Translations under genes and position numbers: made by a program
Source of the DNA: Luidia sarsii
Taxonomy: Eukaryota; Echinodermata; Asteroidea; Paxillosida; Luidiidae
DNA length: 64,000 nt
NCBI GenBank assembly: GCA_949987565.1
Contig: OX465116.1
Span: 2,577,726-2,641,725, forward strand
Reading direction: 5' to 3'
Shown: piece after piece, positions 1 to 9,384 of the stretch
How positions within the stretch are numbered: position 1 is the first letter of the stretch
Layout: each line of letters opens with the position of its first letter
Notes under the pieces: model-generated
What the model saw: only the letters and a program-made list of their open reading frames with translations
Database searches by the model: none
Told to the model about the DNA's origin: nothing

Positions 1-120
1 CTGAATAGGGTCATTGCATCCACAGCTGTGACTGTGAATGGGTGCACTGAATGGCCCACAGTGTGCAAGCTGAATAGGGTCATTGCATCAGCAGCTGTCA
101 GTGTGGATGTGCGGCAGGCT
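1..120. repeat. Two-copy tandem duplication, ~69-bp unit
   Basis: CTGAATAGGGTCATTGCATC occurs at about 1 and again at about 69. Both copies are followed by a similar CAGCTGT...GTG(A/G)ATG segment. The stretch lies in the KDM6A intron downstream of the large linker exon, so 1-227 is intronic. Confidence 0.7.
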
Positions 121-227
121 AGACGGAGGCTCCTGCGTCCGAATAGGTGTGTAGATGATTGAGCTGCAGGTTAAGTCTCCAAGCAGAGAGCCTGTCGGTC
201 TCTCCGGCGGGTGTGGGTCTTGCCTAC

Positions 228-631
228 CTGGTCGTATCTACTGCTTCCCATGCCATTGACATGGTTCTGTATGCAGGGGTCGGCAGCCTTCTCCTGCCCC
301 GCTCCGCCGCTGGTTGGCAGAGCGTTCACCGTGGGCTCTACGGGCGCAAAGTCCGCCTGCGACAGCTGGCTGGAGACGCTGGGCGGCGTGCCCACCGACT
401 GCGCCGGCGAGCCCGAGTTTGCGAGGGCGCTGTTGGCACCAGCGAGGCAATCCAGGACCGAGGCAGGATGGTGCAAGGGCGAACCCAGCCCAGGAGTCCG
501 GTGATCCACCGTTTTGGGTTTGACGTCGGGGCCCGGGTGGAATGTCTGCGAGAAGACGCTGTCCATGGAGTTGATGCTGGAGGTGACCGGGGGCGGCGTC
601 TTGAAGACGCCGCCGTCGTGTCGGCTGGAAA

Positions 632-662
<31 letters not shown>

Positions 663-1613
663 ATCGTGCTGCCCTGGCGGCGGTCCTGCGAGGCTCAACG
701 GCAGAGTACTGAAAAATGCATTGGCCGTGCCGCCGTGTCTCGCAGCGGCCGGATTCTCACCGCTGCCCGCGGCATTGTTGACGCTGGGGGAGCTGGAAGC
801 TAAATAGTTGCCGCTGGCGCCGTTGCTGCCGTTGCTGCTGCTCTGGCTGGTCGGGGCGTCGGCGTGGGACAGCTGAGCCAGCATGGAGTCCGCAATTTCC
901 TGAGGGGACATGAGGCTAGGGGGCTCGGCACCCCCAGTCCGGGACTTGAACTCGGCCAGCTTGGGGTTCATGTCCACATTCTGCGGCGCCACCACGTTTG
1001 GGGCAGGGAAGTCGGGCCCGGCCTTCTGGAGGGGCGCGGCCGACTGGACGTGCCCCGGGCTGCCGACGGGGCCGGGCGGGGTGGAGAGCCTCTTGGGGGC
1101 GTGGAGGGGCGAGCCCGCTCCCCCGCAAGCCGGCCGGCTGCCGGCCTGGCTGTTGAACAGTTCCGGGGCCTTGGGCGTGCCGGACGGGGATGGGTGCCGG
1201 TTGAAGTTCAGCCCAGGCACCTGGGCGCTGGAGACGGCCAGCCCAAACCCCGCCGAGGTGGTGACCGCGTTACCCGGGGCCGCTGCAAAGGGCCCCACCG
1301 TCCCTCCGTTGGCCGTCACCGACACGCTGGTGCCCGCCGACGAAACGCCGCTCCTCCCCGTGGTCCGCGAGGGCGGGTCAAACTTGAGGCCGGTCGAGGT
1401 CGGCAGGGCGTCGCTCGCTTGCGACGACGGCGCCGGTCGCTTGAGCGAGGGCGTGCTGTTAGCCAGGCTGGCGTCGGCTAGCTGCGAGACAGTCGGCAGT
1501 CCGCCTGGGCCATGCTGGCCAGGCTGCGGCGTGCCACTGCCGCCGTCACCCGATGCCTGCTGCTGTTGCTGCTGCTGCTGCTCCTGCTGCATCTGCTGGT
1601 GCATTTTCAACAT
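228..1613 (-). CDS. KDM6A: KDM6A/UTX large linker exon (disordered region)
   Basis: This 1386-nt, 462-codon exon in phase 0 has acceptor GTGTTCAG| before ATG at 1613 and donor CAG|GTAGGC at 227. The ATG is an internal Met, not a start. The product begins MLKMHQQMQQEQ and a Gln run, and is then Ser/Pro/Gly/Ala/Asn-rich to its end at SSRYDQ. It includes a run of 10 Ala coded by a pure GCA repeat (about 633-662). It corresponds to the poorly conserved, intrinsically disordered middle of UTX between TPR and JmjC; there is no domain motif. Local GC is far above the neighbouring introns and long open frames appear on both strands, but only this strand continues across splice sites. The next exon, toward the JmjC domain, lies left of the window. 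Confidence 0.88.
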
Positions 1614-2232
1614 CTGAACACAAAAATCGGACAAACATTACAAGGCCACAATCAAGTGCACATGCAATGGCATGGCAGTTCCTTAACTCATAAATCTGTG
1701 AAGTCTCGAGTCAAAGGTCACCTGGAATATGCAGTAAGAAGGGTATGAGGTCCTTTCCGAAAGGCAAAATGACAGAATGAGACAGGGCCTGACACAACTG
1801 ACAAAAAATAGACAAAGGAGGAGGGCTGGTCGGCAGACAAAGGTTGGGAGGTCAAAAGGAACGTCAAGCAAGTCATATCTTTTCAATATAAAGACCTGTA
1901 TTTAGATGCTATCGGAATGTATAATATCAAAGACAGAAGGGCAGAGACCAAACAAAAAAAGTAGGAAGAGAGGAAAGGGAAAACTGAAAGGCATATCAAC
2001 TTATATATCAACCCAGACCTCTGGCTGAACAACTTCACACCAGCGACAGGCCCTCCGAATCCAGGCACCACTATTTTCCAAGTCTTAAACAAAAAAAGGC
2101 TTTTCAGCCTAGAACAAATGAATACGAAGCATGACAAAGTTCCAAAACCCGGCTGCAACAATTCAGGGACCACGCGCAGGTCCTCGGGTGTTTAGGGTCA
2201 CTAGAGGGAAGAGGACAGGGCTGCGTGCTTAC
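1614..2232 (-). other. KDM6A intron, no further feature
   Basis: This 619-bp GT-AG intron lies between the poly-Gln exon and the large linker exon. The donor is GTAAGC and the acceptor GTTCAG. I see no repeat element or RNA gene in it. Confidence 0.85.
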
Positions 2233-2440
2233 CTGCTGGTAGTGCTGCTGCATGAGCCAGTAGTTGCGCTGCAGGTGCTGCAGTGCCATGGTCTGGTCCG
2301 GATCCAGGCTAGCCTGACTCTGCTGCAGCTGCTGCAGCTGCTGCAGCAGGGCCACTTGCTGCGCCGTCAGGTAGAAGACGGGCGGAGGGGGAGAGGGCTG
2401 CTGCGGTTGCTGGGGTGTAGACAGCGAAGGCGGCTGCTGC

Positions 2441-2472
<32 letters not shown>

Positions 2473-2610
2473 GGGTTGTGGACCCTGCTTTGCCTGGCTG
2501 GCCTTCGCGTTGGGCTGCTGCTGCTGTTGTTGCTGCTGCTGCTGTTGCTGCAGCAGTTGTTGCTGTTGCTGCTGTTGTATGCTGAGAAGCTCAGCAACTG
2601 AGGTGGAAGA
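2233..2610 (-). CDS. KDM6A: KDM6A/UTX exon: poly-Gln linker and LMQQHYQQ helix
   Basis: This 378-nt, 126-codon exon in phase 0 has acceptor CTGACAG| and donor CAG|GTAAGC. It begins SSTSVAELLSI and then carries three CAG/CAA-coded Gln blocks separated by Ala/Lys/Pro-rich spacers. Its last ~50 residues (FYLTAQQVALLQQLQQLQQ, then LDPDQTMALQHLQRNYWLMQ and QHYQQ) parallel the conserved UTX helical segment [41 protein letters not shown]. Gln codons mix CAG and CAA, the pattern of stabilised polyQ. The Ser/Asn-rich frame on the same strand is a shifted-frame artefact of these repeats. Confidence 0.92.
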
Positions 2611-3488
2611 CTGTCAGGGAAATGCAAATGACAGCCAAGCAATGAGCAAATCAATCCATATCACTACGCTGTCTATTATCCAGTCACTGTAAGAAGGGTT
2701 CACCAGTCTAGACTGAGTGCTGCTGTTCATATGGCCACATGGAATTTGGCCACACTTTTTAATGACTATTACGACTCCTGATGGGCCAGCTGTGGGTGGA
2801 CTGGGAAGGAGGCATGCCATAGCATTCAACGAGGCCGAGGTTGAGCCCAACTTGGAATGAACTGACAGGAGTGACAAAAAAAAACCTTCTATAGCTAAAG
2901 AAATGAATGAACAGTCAATCAAAAACATACAATTTCCATCAGAATTCATTCAGCTTTTAGATTTTGGTATTGAGTTAGGAGTACCTGGTGTGTTAGAGTT
3001 AGTATTCCAATCGATAACAAACTTGCTGATTCCTTTTCATAGACAAATAAAGGGAATCCAATTAACAAAAAACACTGAATGGTCTGGGAGAAGTTTTAGA
3101 GTTTGGTCTAGCTCTATCTTTTCAGCACTTTCCAATGTATTGATAAAAACGCATTGAGTGAAAACAAATTGCTTATTGACTTCAATGACCAAAATGCAAC
3201 TCTAAAAAAATTATCAAGGACCCTTCTCCAAAACAGAATGCTTTTGAGAATGGACTGCCTTTGAGAAATGGCCTGCTACGATGCAAATGTCAGGTCCTGT
3301 GCAGCTGTGAGAACTCAACGAGTGGTTAGACTTGGCAGCTATTGGTAGCTGGTTGCACGTCTGTTAGTAAATGATTACATTCAAAACCCTGCATACTTCC
3401 ATACCCACCCTCCCCCCCACACACACACACACACAAATTCTCTTGCTCCTGTCTCCTCCAGAATTGAAGGGGGGTCCAAACCACTAAC
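2611..3488 (-). other. KDM6A intron with short CA run
   Basis: This 878-bp intron separates the poly-Ala exon from the poly-Gln exon. It is AT-rich apart from a C-run followed by (CA)n at about 3410-3436, close to the donor of the poly-Ala exon. Nothing else is recognisable. Confidence 0.85.
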
Positions 3489-3833
3489 CTTCTTCTTTTG
3501 TGCAGCCGAGTTTTTGCGCCGCTTAGGCGGATTGCCGGGTTGGGGGGCTACTGTCGGGGCTGTAGCGCCCGGGGTCGAGGCTGGCGTCTGGAGGCAGTTG
3601 GGGGCGCTGTTCGTGTTGTTGGTGGTGTTGGTGGTGGTGGTGTTGTTGGTGTTGGTGGTGGTGGTGGTGGAGGCATTGCTGGCCGCTGCGGCTGCCGCGG
3701 CCGCCGCGGCCGCCGCAGCCGCCGCAGCAGCAGCGTTGGCGTTGGGCAGGGTGAGTTGGTTGGTTAGTTGGTTGGGGTAGGGAGGGGGTGGCATGGCTTT
3801 GGTGACAGCCACTGTGGGCGGAATCATGCGAGC
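3489..3833 (-). CDS. KDM6A: KDM6A/UTX exon: poly-Ala, Thr/Asn-rich linker with basic NLS-like cluster
   Basis: This 345-nt, 115-codon exon in phase 0 has acceptor TTCCACAG| and donor AAG|GTTAGT. The sequence starts ARMIPPTVAVTKAMPPPPYP. A run of 18 Ala encoded by mixed GCN codons follows, then a Thr/Asn-only stretch, then a Pro/Ala/Thr segment. It ends in PPKRRKNSAAQKKK, a bipartite nuclear-localisation-like cluster. I recall no vertebrate UTX counterpart at this position, so it may be lineage-specific or equivalent to an alternatively spliced linker exon. Membership in the gene rests on position, strand, open frame, splice sites and phase with both neighbours. Confidence 0.82.
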
Positions 3834-4084
3834 CTGTGGAAGAGTTAGGAGAGAGCCGTCTGGTTAGTTCAGGGTCTTTCTACATTATTTTCTAAATTTT
3901 AACAAAACATTTTTGTTTGGTTGGGGTTTTATTTTGGGGAGGGGAAGGGGAACGCTCTACAGCTGCATGCCCTAAAAAAAAAAGTTGATGATCCTAAATG
4001 AGTTCATGCAAAATCCTGACAAGATATCCACTGAGCAGTTTCCTCTAAACAGATTCATATACCCCAATGCACCACACAATAGCA

Positions 4085-4355
4085 CCAGCTAAGTGGTCAA
4101 GTGGTAATAACGTCTGCACTAGAAAGCAGGAGTCGCGGGCTCAAATCCCGCCCAAGCAATCTACAATACAGCGCCATGAATTTCTTTAGTTCAGCAGGCA
4201 ATCGGGCAAGGCACAGCCTACAGTGCTGAATTACAAGCCTAAAGAGGCAAACCCATAATGAGTTGCCTTGCACGTTGTGATGCCGACCAAAATAGGGTCC
4301 CAAGGAGTAAGATTTAAAAAAAAAAAAATAAAAAAAAAAATAAAAAAAAAAAAAC
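4085..4355 (+). mobile_element. tRNA-derived SINE with A-rich tail
   Basis: The head reads AGCTAAGTGGTCAAGTGGTA, matching a pol III A box, and is followed by GGGCTCAAATCCCGCC, matching a B box and T-arm. A body of about 150 bp ends in an A-rich tail interrupted by single T residues (about 4313-4355). This is the most complete SINE copy in the window. The head resembles the copy at 8639-8712. It sits antisense in a KDM6A intron. Confidence 0.75.
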
Positions 4356-4835
4356 AGGGGCTGGAAGCTCATTCACTGAAGGGCTGAAGAGAGGCCAGTT
4401 TCTATGCCAAAGACCACATCAACTTTCTCTGAGCGAATCATTTTTTTAGGGGGATTTGTCTAAATGCCTACAGCATGAGTTATGTGTCAGCCGCGCATAT
4501 GAGTACAGGATGCATGCGGTAGAGTGCACTGTGAGAGCCATGTCACACTAAGAGATAGAATTCAGGCAATCCGTTGCAGGCAATCACCGTGTGTCACATT
4601 ATTATCAGGGGGAGAGGAGGGGGGGGGGATAAGATGTTCTTTTCCACAACCAAAGTACTACTCTTTTTGCATGGAGAGCAGTTGGTTGCCTGCAAGAATT
4701 GCCTTGTGCGATACTTGCTTAGAAAGTCTTGGTAAATTCTGTATTGTTTAACCACTTCGCACTGGGCCACTTTTCGCTGCCCATGATCCCCGCACAGGTT
4801 TAATCTCAATAATGAGCCATTTTCAGAATCTTTGA

Positions 4836-4890
4836 GAAAGGTCCTGCTAGGATCGAAACGTCAGGCCCACTAAATTTTACATTTTCAGAA
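4836..4890 (+). repeat. Half-unit of foldback family A
   Basis: Contains CTTTGAGAAAGGTCCTGCTA, then GGATCGAAACGTCAGGCCCA, then CTAAATTTTA. This is one arm of the foldback element seen complete at 8795, 11622 and 29375. Here only one arm remains. Confidence 0.8.
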
Positions 4891-4964
4891 CACGATAAAC
4901 AACTGGGAGCAATAAATACCTTCTACCACTTTCCCACTCTGAAATCTCTGGGTTATCTCCGGGG

Positions 4965-5275
4965 TAGCGGCAACCCCCAAGATTCCCCCGGGTTGGAAAA
5001 TTGTTGCCAGGAGGTTTCCCACTACACTTTCCCCGCCCCGGGTTAAGACAAAAAAAAAACCATCGGCCGTTACCCCGGGGCTTGTTAACCCTACTCACGA
5101 CCAGGGTTATAAGGATGGAAACCCCAGGGGTTAACGGCTGAAATGCGTGTAATCGTCCTTGCCCCGGGTTTAGTGGAACTCCGGGTTGATGCGACAGATG
5201 GGAACAGAACCCGGGGGTTAACAAACCCCGGGGTAAGCAATGCTTAAACCCGGGGCAGCAAATCCCAGGGTTAAA
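4965..5275. repeat. Cluster of CCCGGGTT / CCCCGGGG-type words
   Basis: About a dozen variants of CCCGGG next to GTTAA or GGTTA lie on both strands within about 310 bp (for example CCCCCGGGTT, CCCCGGGGCTTGTTAACC, AACCCGGGGCAG). Composition is strikingly GC-rich compared with the flanks. It may be a degraded element built of palindromic words; I cannot name its family. Confidence 0.6.
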
Positions 5276-5504
5276 CCAGTTTGTAATGGGAAAGAGGCTA
5301 TAAGAAAGTAGACTACATGTGCGAGGAAGTCAAACCCGGCACACGCGTATTGTGTGACTATTGTTATTGGGTAGGCTGAAAACAGTCTTTGCTTAAAACT
5401 GTGGTGGCTGATTTCGGAAGGCCTGATGGAAGAGCAACATCACCGGCACTCCGAATTGGGAGGTGCCAGCGCGAAGCGGTTGAGGAGACAAACGGGGTAC
5501 TTAC

Positions 5505-5598
5505 TTGCTGGATGGTGGTCATGTTGCTCTGACGCGACGTCAGCTCAGCGGGGATGGGAAGGCTCCAGGCCTCCTCAATGCTCGGCAGTGTTTTGCTC
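5505..5598 (-). CDS. KDM6A: KDM6A/UTX exon ([16 protein letters not shown] linker)
   Basis: This 94-nt exon has acceptor GACTACAG| and donor CAA|GTAAGT. One base completes the Lys codon, and 31 codons follow: [20 protein letters not shown] then [11 protein letters not shown]. The [20 protein letters not shown] block is almost invariant in UTX/UTY and lies just after the TPR domain. It ends in phase 0, as do all later exons in this window. Confidence 0.97.
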
Positions 5599-5649
5599 CT
5601 GTAGTCAAGGCAACGGGATGCGATCCTTTTAGCATCTCATAGGACCAAA

Positions 5650-5770
5650 ATCACAGGCAGCTCAAAAGAAAGCAGGAGCCGCGGGTTCGAATCCCGCACG
5701 AGCCGCCTGCGTTGTTTTCTCAAGTGGGTTATTAAGGCTAAGCACTGAGCGTTGCAGTGCCGGTGGTACA
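5650..5770 (+). mobile_element. Truncated tRNA-SINE fragment
   Basis: GCGGGTTCGAATCCCGC (about 5680-5698) is a perfect pol III B-box/T-arm with five paired stem bases. The A-box half is missing. The segment after it (GGTTATTAAGGCTAAGCACT) resembles the body of SINE copies elsewhere in the window. It lies just upstream, in transcript order, of a KDM6A exon. Confidence 0.6.
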
Positions 5771-5864
5771 TGTACGTTGGGTAGGGCAAACTCTCACTGA
5801 ATTAGCAGATCAAATTACCTCCACGTGGAGCAGGCACTTTTACCAGGCTCCTGGCGTAATGCAA

Positions 5865-5955
5865 TGCAATAAGTTTGCGGCAACACCTTGTCTGTTATCT
5901 CCTCCGAGAGTGAGTGTGGCTCTGAGAGGAGCCAGTCATTCAGCACATAATCACA
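5865..5955 (+). repeat. Diverged arm of foldback family B
   Basis: TGCGGCAACACCTTGTCTGT, then GAGTGTGGCTCTGAGAGGAG and CCAGTCATTCA, match one arm of the 245-bp hairpin at 12094-12338 with scattered substitutions. Confidence 0.6.
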
Positions 5956-6184
5956 TTTCATTTTTCCCTTCCAAAAAAACTTAGAGGCCCAGATTTCTTC
6001 ATCCTAGGATTGACAATAAGGGACTGGAAAGCAGGAGTCAATGGGTTTGGATCTCGCCCAAGCTCAATCCCTCAGACCACTGATCATGCAGTATCAGTTA
6101 TAAATCGTAGGTCAAACCCGCATTGAATTACGTTCTCCTACACACAAAACTTATACCTGTGCCTTATCGTCCATGGTAACTTGA

Positions 6185-6578
6185 TTTAAAGGCCCAATAC
6201 AAGATCGGGAAGATCGGGAAACATCAATGTCCACAGATTTCCTTCTAATTTACACAGTTTGTAGATGGTCATGATGGAATCTTCATGTTGAAATCTTACA
6301 GTCTGGGATGCTGTACTTCTCGAGAAATCTTTCACTCAAACATCGACAAACAGTTTGTTACTCGCAAGTAACAAACTATTTCTTACACCACAGAACAGTG
6401 CGTAAACCTTGATGTTTTTATTTTTTTATTTTTTTTTTAATACTTTTTCTACTTTCTCAGATCACCATTTGAGCTAAAACCTTAACAGGGATTCTTTTTT
6501 GGAATGTTTAATGGTTTAACACACAAACTGTGGCAATCTTTTGACCTTTACCAATGTTGTATAGGGCCTTTAAAACAG
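6185..6578. mobile_element. MITE-like element with TTTAAAGGCCC terminal inverted repeats
   Basis: The left end reads TTTAAAGGCCCAATACAAGA. The right end reads TTGTATAGGGCCTTTAAAA, its inverse with few mismatches. The ~390-bp interior is non-coding and includes a short palindrome (TTTGTTACTCGCAAGTAACAAA, about 6353-6374). The size, termini and lack of ORF fit a non-autonomous DNA transposon. The TTTAAA at both ends may include the target duplication. Confidence 0.7.
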
Positions 6579-6791
6579 TTGACCTGTCCCAGTAGTGAAC
6601 GGACTTGTACCGTTTCCATGCATCTTTACTGTATGTAAGTTACGATGAGTTTTATCAATCAACTCCTAGACTGGCTATGCCAATGTCTGTGGCTAAGGCT
6701 GCTTCTGGGCCCGCTGCAATGCTTTGCAGTGGGTAGGCATGCCACACCCCACAGCAACGGCCACAGCCGCTGGCACTGGCTTGGGACTCAC

Positions 6792-6920
6792 TTTGTTTGC
6801 ATATGAAGTTGAGGCAACGCGTTGACCTGGGCTTGGAGGAGTTTGATTCGGGGCGCTAAGGAAGTAGCTCCGCTCGTCTTGGAACACTTAGAGGCGTTCA
6901 TGTAGCATGTCAGTGCATCC
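6792..6920 (-). CDS. KDM6A: KDM6A/UTX exon (last TPR and C-cap)
   Basis: This 129-nt exon has acceptor TGCTGCAG| and donor AAA|GTGAGT. It reads DALTCYMNASKCSKTSGATS and LAPRIKLLQAQVNALPQLHM, then QT and a split Lys. This parallels vertebrate [37 protein letters not shown]. It closes the TPR domain with the conserved RIKxLQAQ helix. Reading through the donor gives an artefactual continuation (VSPKPVPAAV...), which the splice chain excludes. Confidence 0.96.
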
Positions 6921-7313
6921 CTGCAGCAGGAGAAAACAAATACCAAGGGGGTCAGGTTACCAGACATTACAACCCTGTACAACATGTACGAGGGATTGGA
7001 AACAGGGTTGCCTGGGTAAAAGATAGTCGGGTGACTATACACTACTTCCATGCATTGGGAAAGGAATGGACATAGGGCAATGGCAATGCCAATTTACTTA
7101 GGAGTCCTTGCTGTGCATGCATGTTTTTTTGCATATTGTTGGGGTTGGGAACACGACAGCCTGGATAGTCGGGTTCCTGCACCACACAGCCATGATCCGA
7201 GCACTGAGCGGACGCTGGGTGCCAAACAGTCAGGCACCCGATCCACATGGCCCATCCCTCTGCCTCACAGGTCAGAGGGCAAGACTTTGGGGGGGGGGGA
7301 GTCCACTACTCAC

Positions 7314-7445
7314 CCAGGCTGACTGCAAGCTTCATAGAGGATGCCCAGGTCCGTCCAGGCGGCCACGTGAGTCTTGTCTAGTTGTACGGCGCAAATGTAG
7401 GCCTGCAAGGCGTCCATAGGCTGGTTCTGCTGCTGATATAGGACC
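7314..7445 (-). CDS. KDM6A: KDM6A/UTX exon ([16 protein letters not shown])
   Basis: This 132-nt exon has acceptor TCGGCAG| and donor GG|GTGAGT and is phase 2 at both ends. It reads [20 protein letters not shown], then [20 protein letters not shown] and SQP, nearly identical to vertebrate UTX ([43 protein letters not shown]). It encodes one full TPR and the first helix of the next. The split Gly codons at both ends agree with the adjoining exons. Confidence 0.97.
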
Positions 7446-8117
7446 CTGCCGACCAAAGAAAAAGAAAAGAGTGAATCACGGGACAAATCTCAAAGTTGAC
7501 CAGAATGACAGTCCCCAATAGAGGTCTTGGGAAGACTTGTATGACTAGTGACTCCGACCAGTCCAATTCGAGTCTTATTTCCCATGACTCAGCCTCAAAG
7601 TCCAACTCCAGTCTTAATTTCCACGACTCACAGTCACGAAAACAAAGGCTCCTCCTCAAACCGACTTACTCGGACTCAGACAAGTCTGGTCTATGGGGTC
7701 ACTGCAAATTCTGAACAATCATCTGCAGTAGCCCCATCCAGCGGGACAACAAATACACAGCCGGCAGGAGACAAGACTCGCAGCGCCAAAACCCCTCAGA
7801 ATGCGGCAACTCTGTTCGTGTTCCGGGATCATAGGGAAGTTTGGGCTCTGCAAGCAGACCTACCCTATAGAACCAAGGGGAAAACTCAACCTATAGCACC
7901 CATAACCATTAGAATAAGGCAACTCTGCTCTTCTCGTTCTGTTATCAGTGTGGGTCAGCAGGCAGACCGACCCCATTGAACCACTGCTTCTTTTGACCAG
8001 CGCAAAAGCCATGAGAATAAAGCGACACTTTGCTTCTCGTTCAGGGAGCAGGCCTTTCCCTATTGAACCACTGCTTAACTCGGCTCACCCAAAACCCTTC
8101 AGGATAAGGCCATTTAT

Positions 8118-8312
8118 GCAATGAAGGCTTAGGCTCAGGCTTCGTCTCCGTCTGACAAAACCTGAAAATCCAGGTTGTGGTTTGTCTCCGAATTTGAAGG
8201 TTTGATGGCTTGATAGATATTGAGTATTCACCAAGAAACTGGGGCCAAACGCTTAGCCTGTGATATTCTTGACGAGTATGATAAATATGACCGAAGCCTA
8301 AGCCTTCATTTC
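8118..8312. repeat. Short inverted-repeat element
   Basis: ATGAAGGCTTAGGCTCAGGC at about 8120 pairs with CGAAGCCTAAGCCTTCAT at about 8292. The roughly 150 bp between them have no coding potential. It looks like a small foldback or MITE copy in a KDM6A intron. Confidence 0.55.
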
Positions 8313-8461
8313 GTAAACGGCCTAAGACAACTGTGTTGTTCTGGGGTATTCTTGGATCAGTGGGGGTCTAGGCTCAGCAAGCATATCTTCCCTATTGAAC
8401 CACTATTAAATTCAACTAATTGCTCCAAAACCAAAAGAATACAGCAACTTGTGATTCAATG

Positions 8462-8548
8462 AGATTTTGCCCTTGCTCAACGTGATAAACTCTGAGTGCT
8501 CAGTGCTTTGCCCGGTGCCTGATAAGGGCAAAACCTTATTGAATTACA
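8462..8548 (-). repeat. Inverted copy of the SINE body
   Basis: TTGCCCTTGCTCAACGTGAT, then AAGCACTGAG-like sequence and GTGCTTTGCCCGGTGCCTGA, is the reverse complement of the segment downstream of the tRNA-like head at about 8715-8785. It forms an inverted pair with it about 180 bp away. Confidence 0.65.
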
Positions 8549-8638
8549 TTCTCCTTGACGCAAACATCACGTTATATCTATGATGCAACGCGGTACCTGC
8601 CGCTATACATTATTCAAATCCACCACATGACCTCGACC

Positions 8639-8790
8639 AGCTCGGTGGTCCAGTGGTTAAGACGTCCGTACTAGAATTCGGGAGTCACGGGTTCGAATCT
8701 CGCCCGAGCTGCCTGAAATATTTTTATCAGGCACCGGGCAAAGCACTGTGTTTATCACGTTGAGCAAGGGCAAAACCTCATTAAATTACA
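8639..8790 (+). mobile_element. tRNA-derived SINE, recognisable cloverleaf head
   Basis: The head (8639-8710) has a perfect 7-bp acceptor-like stem, AGCTCGG with CCGAGCT. It also has an A box in TGGTCCAGTGGTTAAGACG and a B box, GGTTCGAATCT. The loop around CTAGAA suggests a Ser-type parent, but this is uncertain. It lacks a clean T stem (A-C and G-U pairs), and a non-tRNA body follows (TATCAGGCACCGGGCAAAGC and on), so it is a SINE and not a tRNA gene. Confidence 0.75.
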
Positions 8791-8794
8791 TTCA

Positions 8795-8960
8795 TAAAAT
8801 ATAGTGGGCCTGACGTTTCGATCCTAGCAGGACCTTTCTCAAAGGCAGAGATAGGTCCTGCTAGGATCGAAACGTCAGGCCCACTATATTTTAAGATTTA
8901 CATTTTGGTAATTTTAGTCAGTAAGCAGTTTCCAACATTTTTGTATATCACCCTAAATTA
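8795..8960. repeat. Foldback family A, complete copy
   Basis: Two 41-bp arms (8795-8835 and 8853-8893) are perfect inverse complements around a 17-bp loop. The core is GGGCCTGACGTTTCGATCCT followed by AGCAGGACCT. A tail follows: TTTTGGTAATTTTAGTCAGT and AAGCAGTTTCCAACATTT. The same tail recurs beside other copies (11720-11780, 29325-29370, 37255-37310), so it belongs to the element. Confidence 0.85.
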
Positions 8961-9079
8961 CATTCAATGAGGTTTTAACATCATGTTATATCTATGACGG
9001 CAGCTTCTCATGTTTCCTCCTGTTCTCGGATCAGTGCAAGGGGGCGTGGGTTCGAGCCAGCGGGATGGGACCCCCTTAC

Positions 9080-9305
9080 CCTATTGAACACCAGGTGTCG
9101 GCGTTGGCTTCCGACTTGTCGATGGAGTGGCGGTAGGAGGTGAAGGCATCGTGGACTTTGCCGCTGCTGGAGTAACACCTGCCCAGGAAGTACCAGGACT
9201 GGCCGCTGTTGGGGTCCACCTCCAGCGACTTGATCAGGAACTGGATGGCCTTGGTCTCACGGCCCGCTGCCTCGCCGAGCTGCTCGCAGCTGTGCTGCAG
9301 CCAAC
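9080..9305 (-). CDS. KDM6A: KDM6A/UTX exon (core TPR repeats)
   Basis: This 226-nt exon has acceptor CAACAG| and donor GG|GTAAGG. It starts with GT completing a Gly codon and reads [20 protein letters not shown], then the nearly invariant UTX stretch [20 protein letters not shown], then [20 protein letters not shown] and TWCSI. Two TPR helix pairs are visible, with the usual W-x-x-L-G-x-x-Y and A-x-x-x-Y spacing. This is the strongest single match that identifies the gene. An in-frame ATG upstream at 9378 lies in the intron and is not a start. Confidence 0.97.
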
Positions 9306-9384
9306 CTGTTGTCGGCGGCAATTCAGGGCAGGGGGGAAAGGTCAGAAGTGACCTAGAACAGAGTACGGCTGCTTCCACAGTTCA

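Noticed and set aside
159..1617. Plus-strand frames of 200-235 codons opposite the KDM6A linker exon
   Set aside because: High-GC shadow frames; only the minus strand has matching splice sites, phase and a chain to conserved TPR exons.
8639..8712. Functional tRNA gene
   Set aside because: T stem has mismatches, no clear terminator, and a repeat body follows; related degraded heads occur nearby, so it is a SINE.
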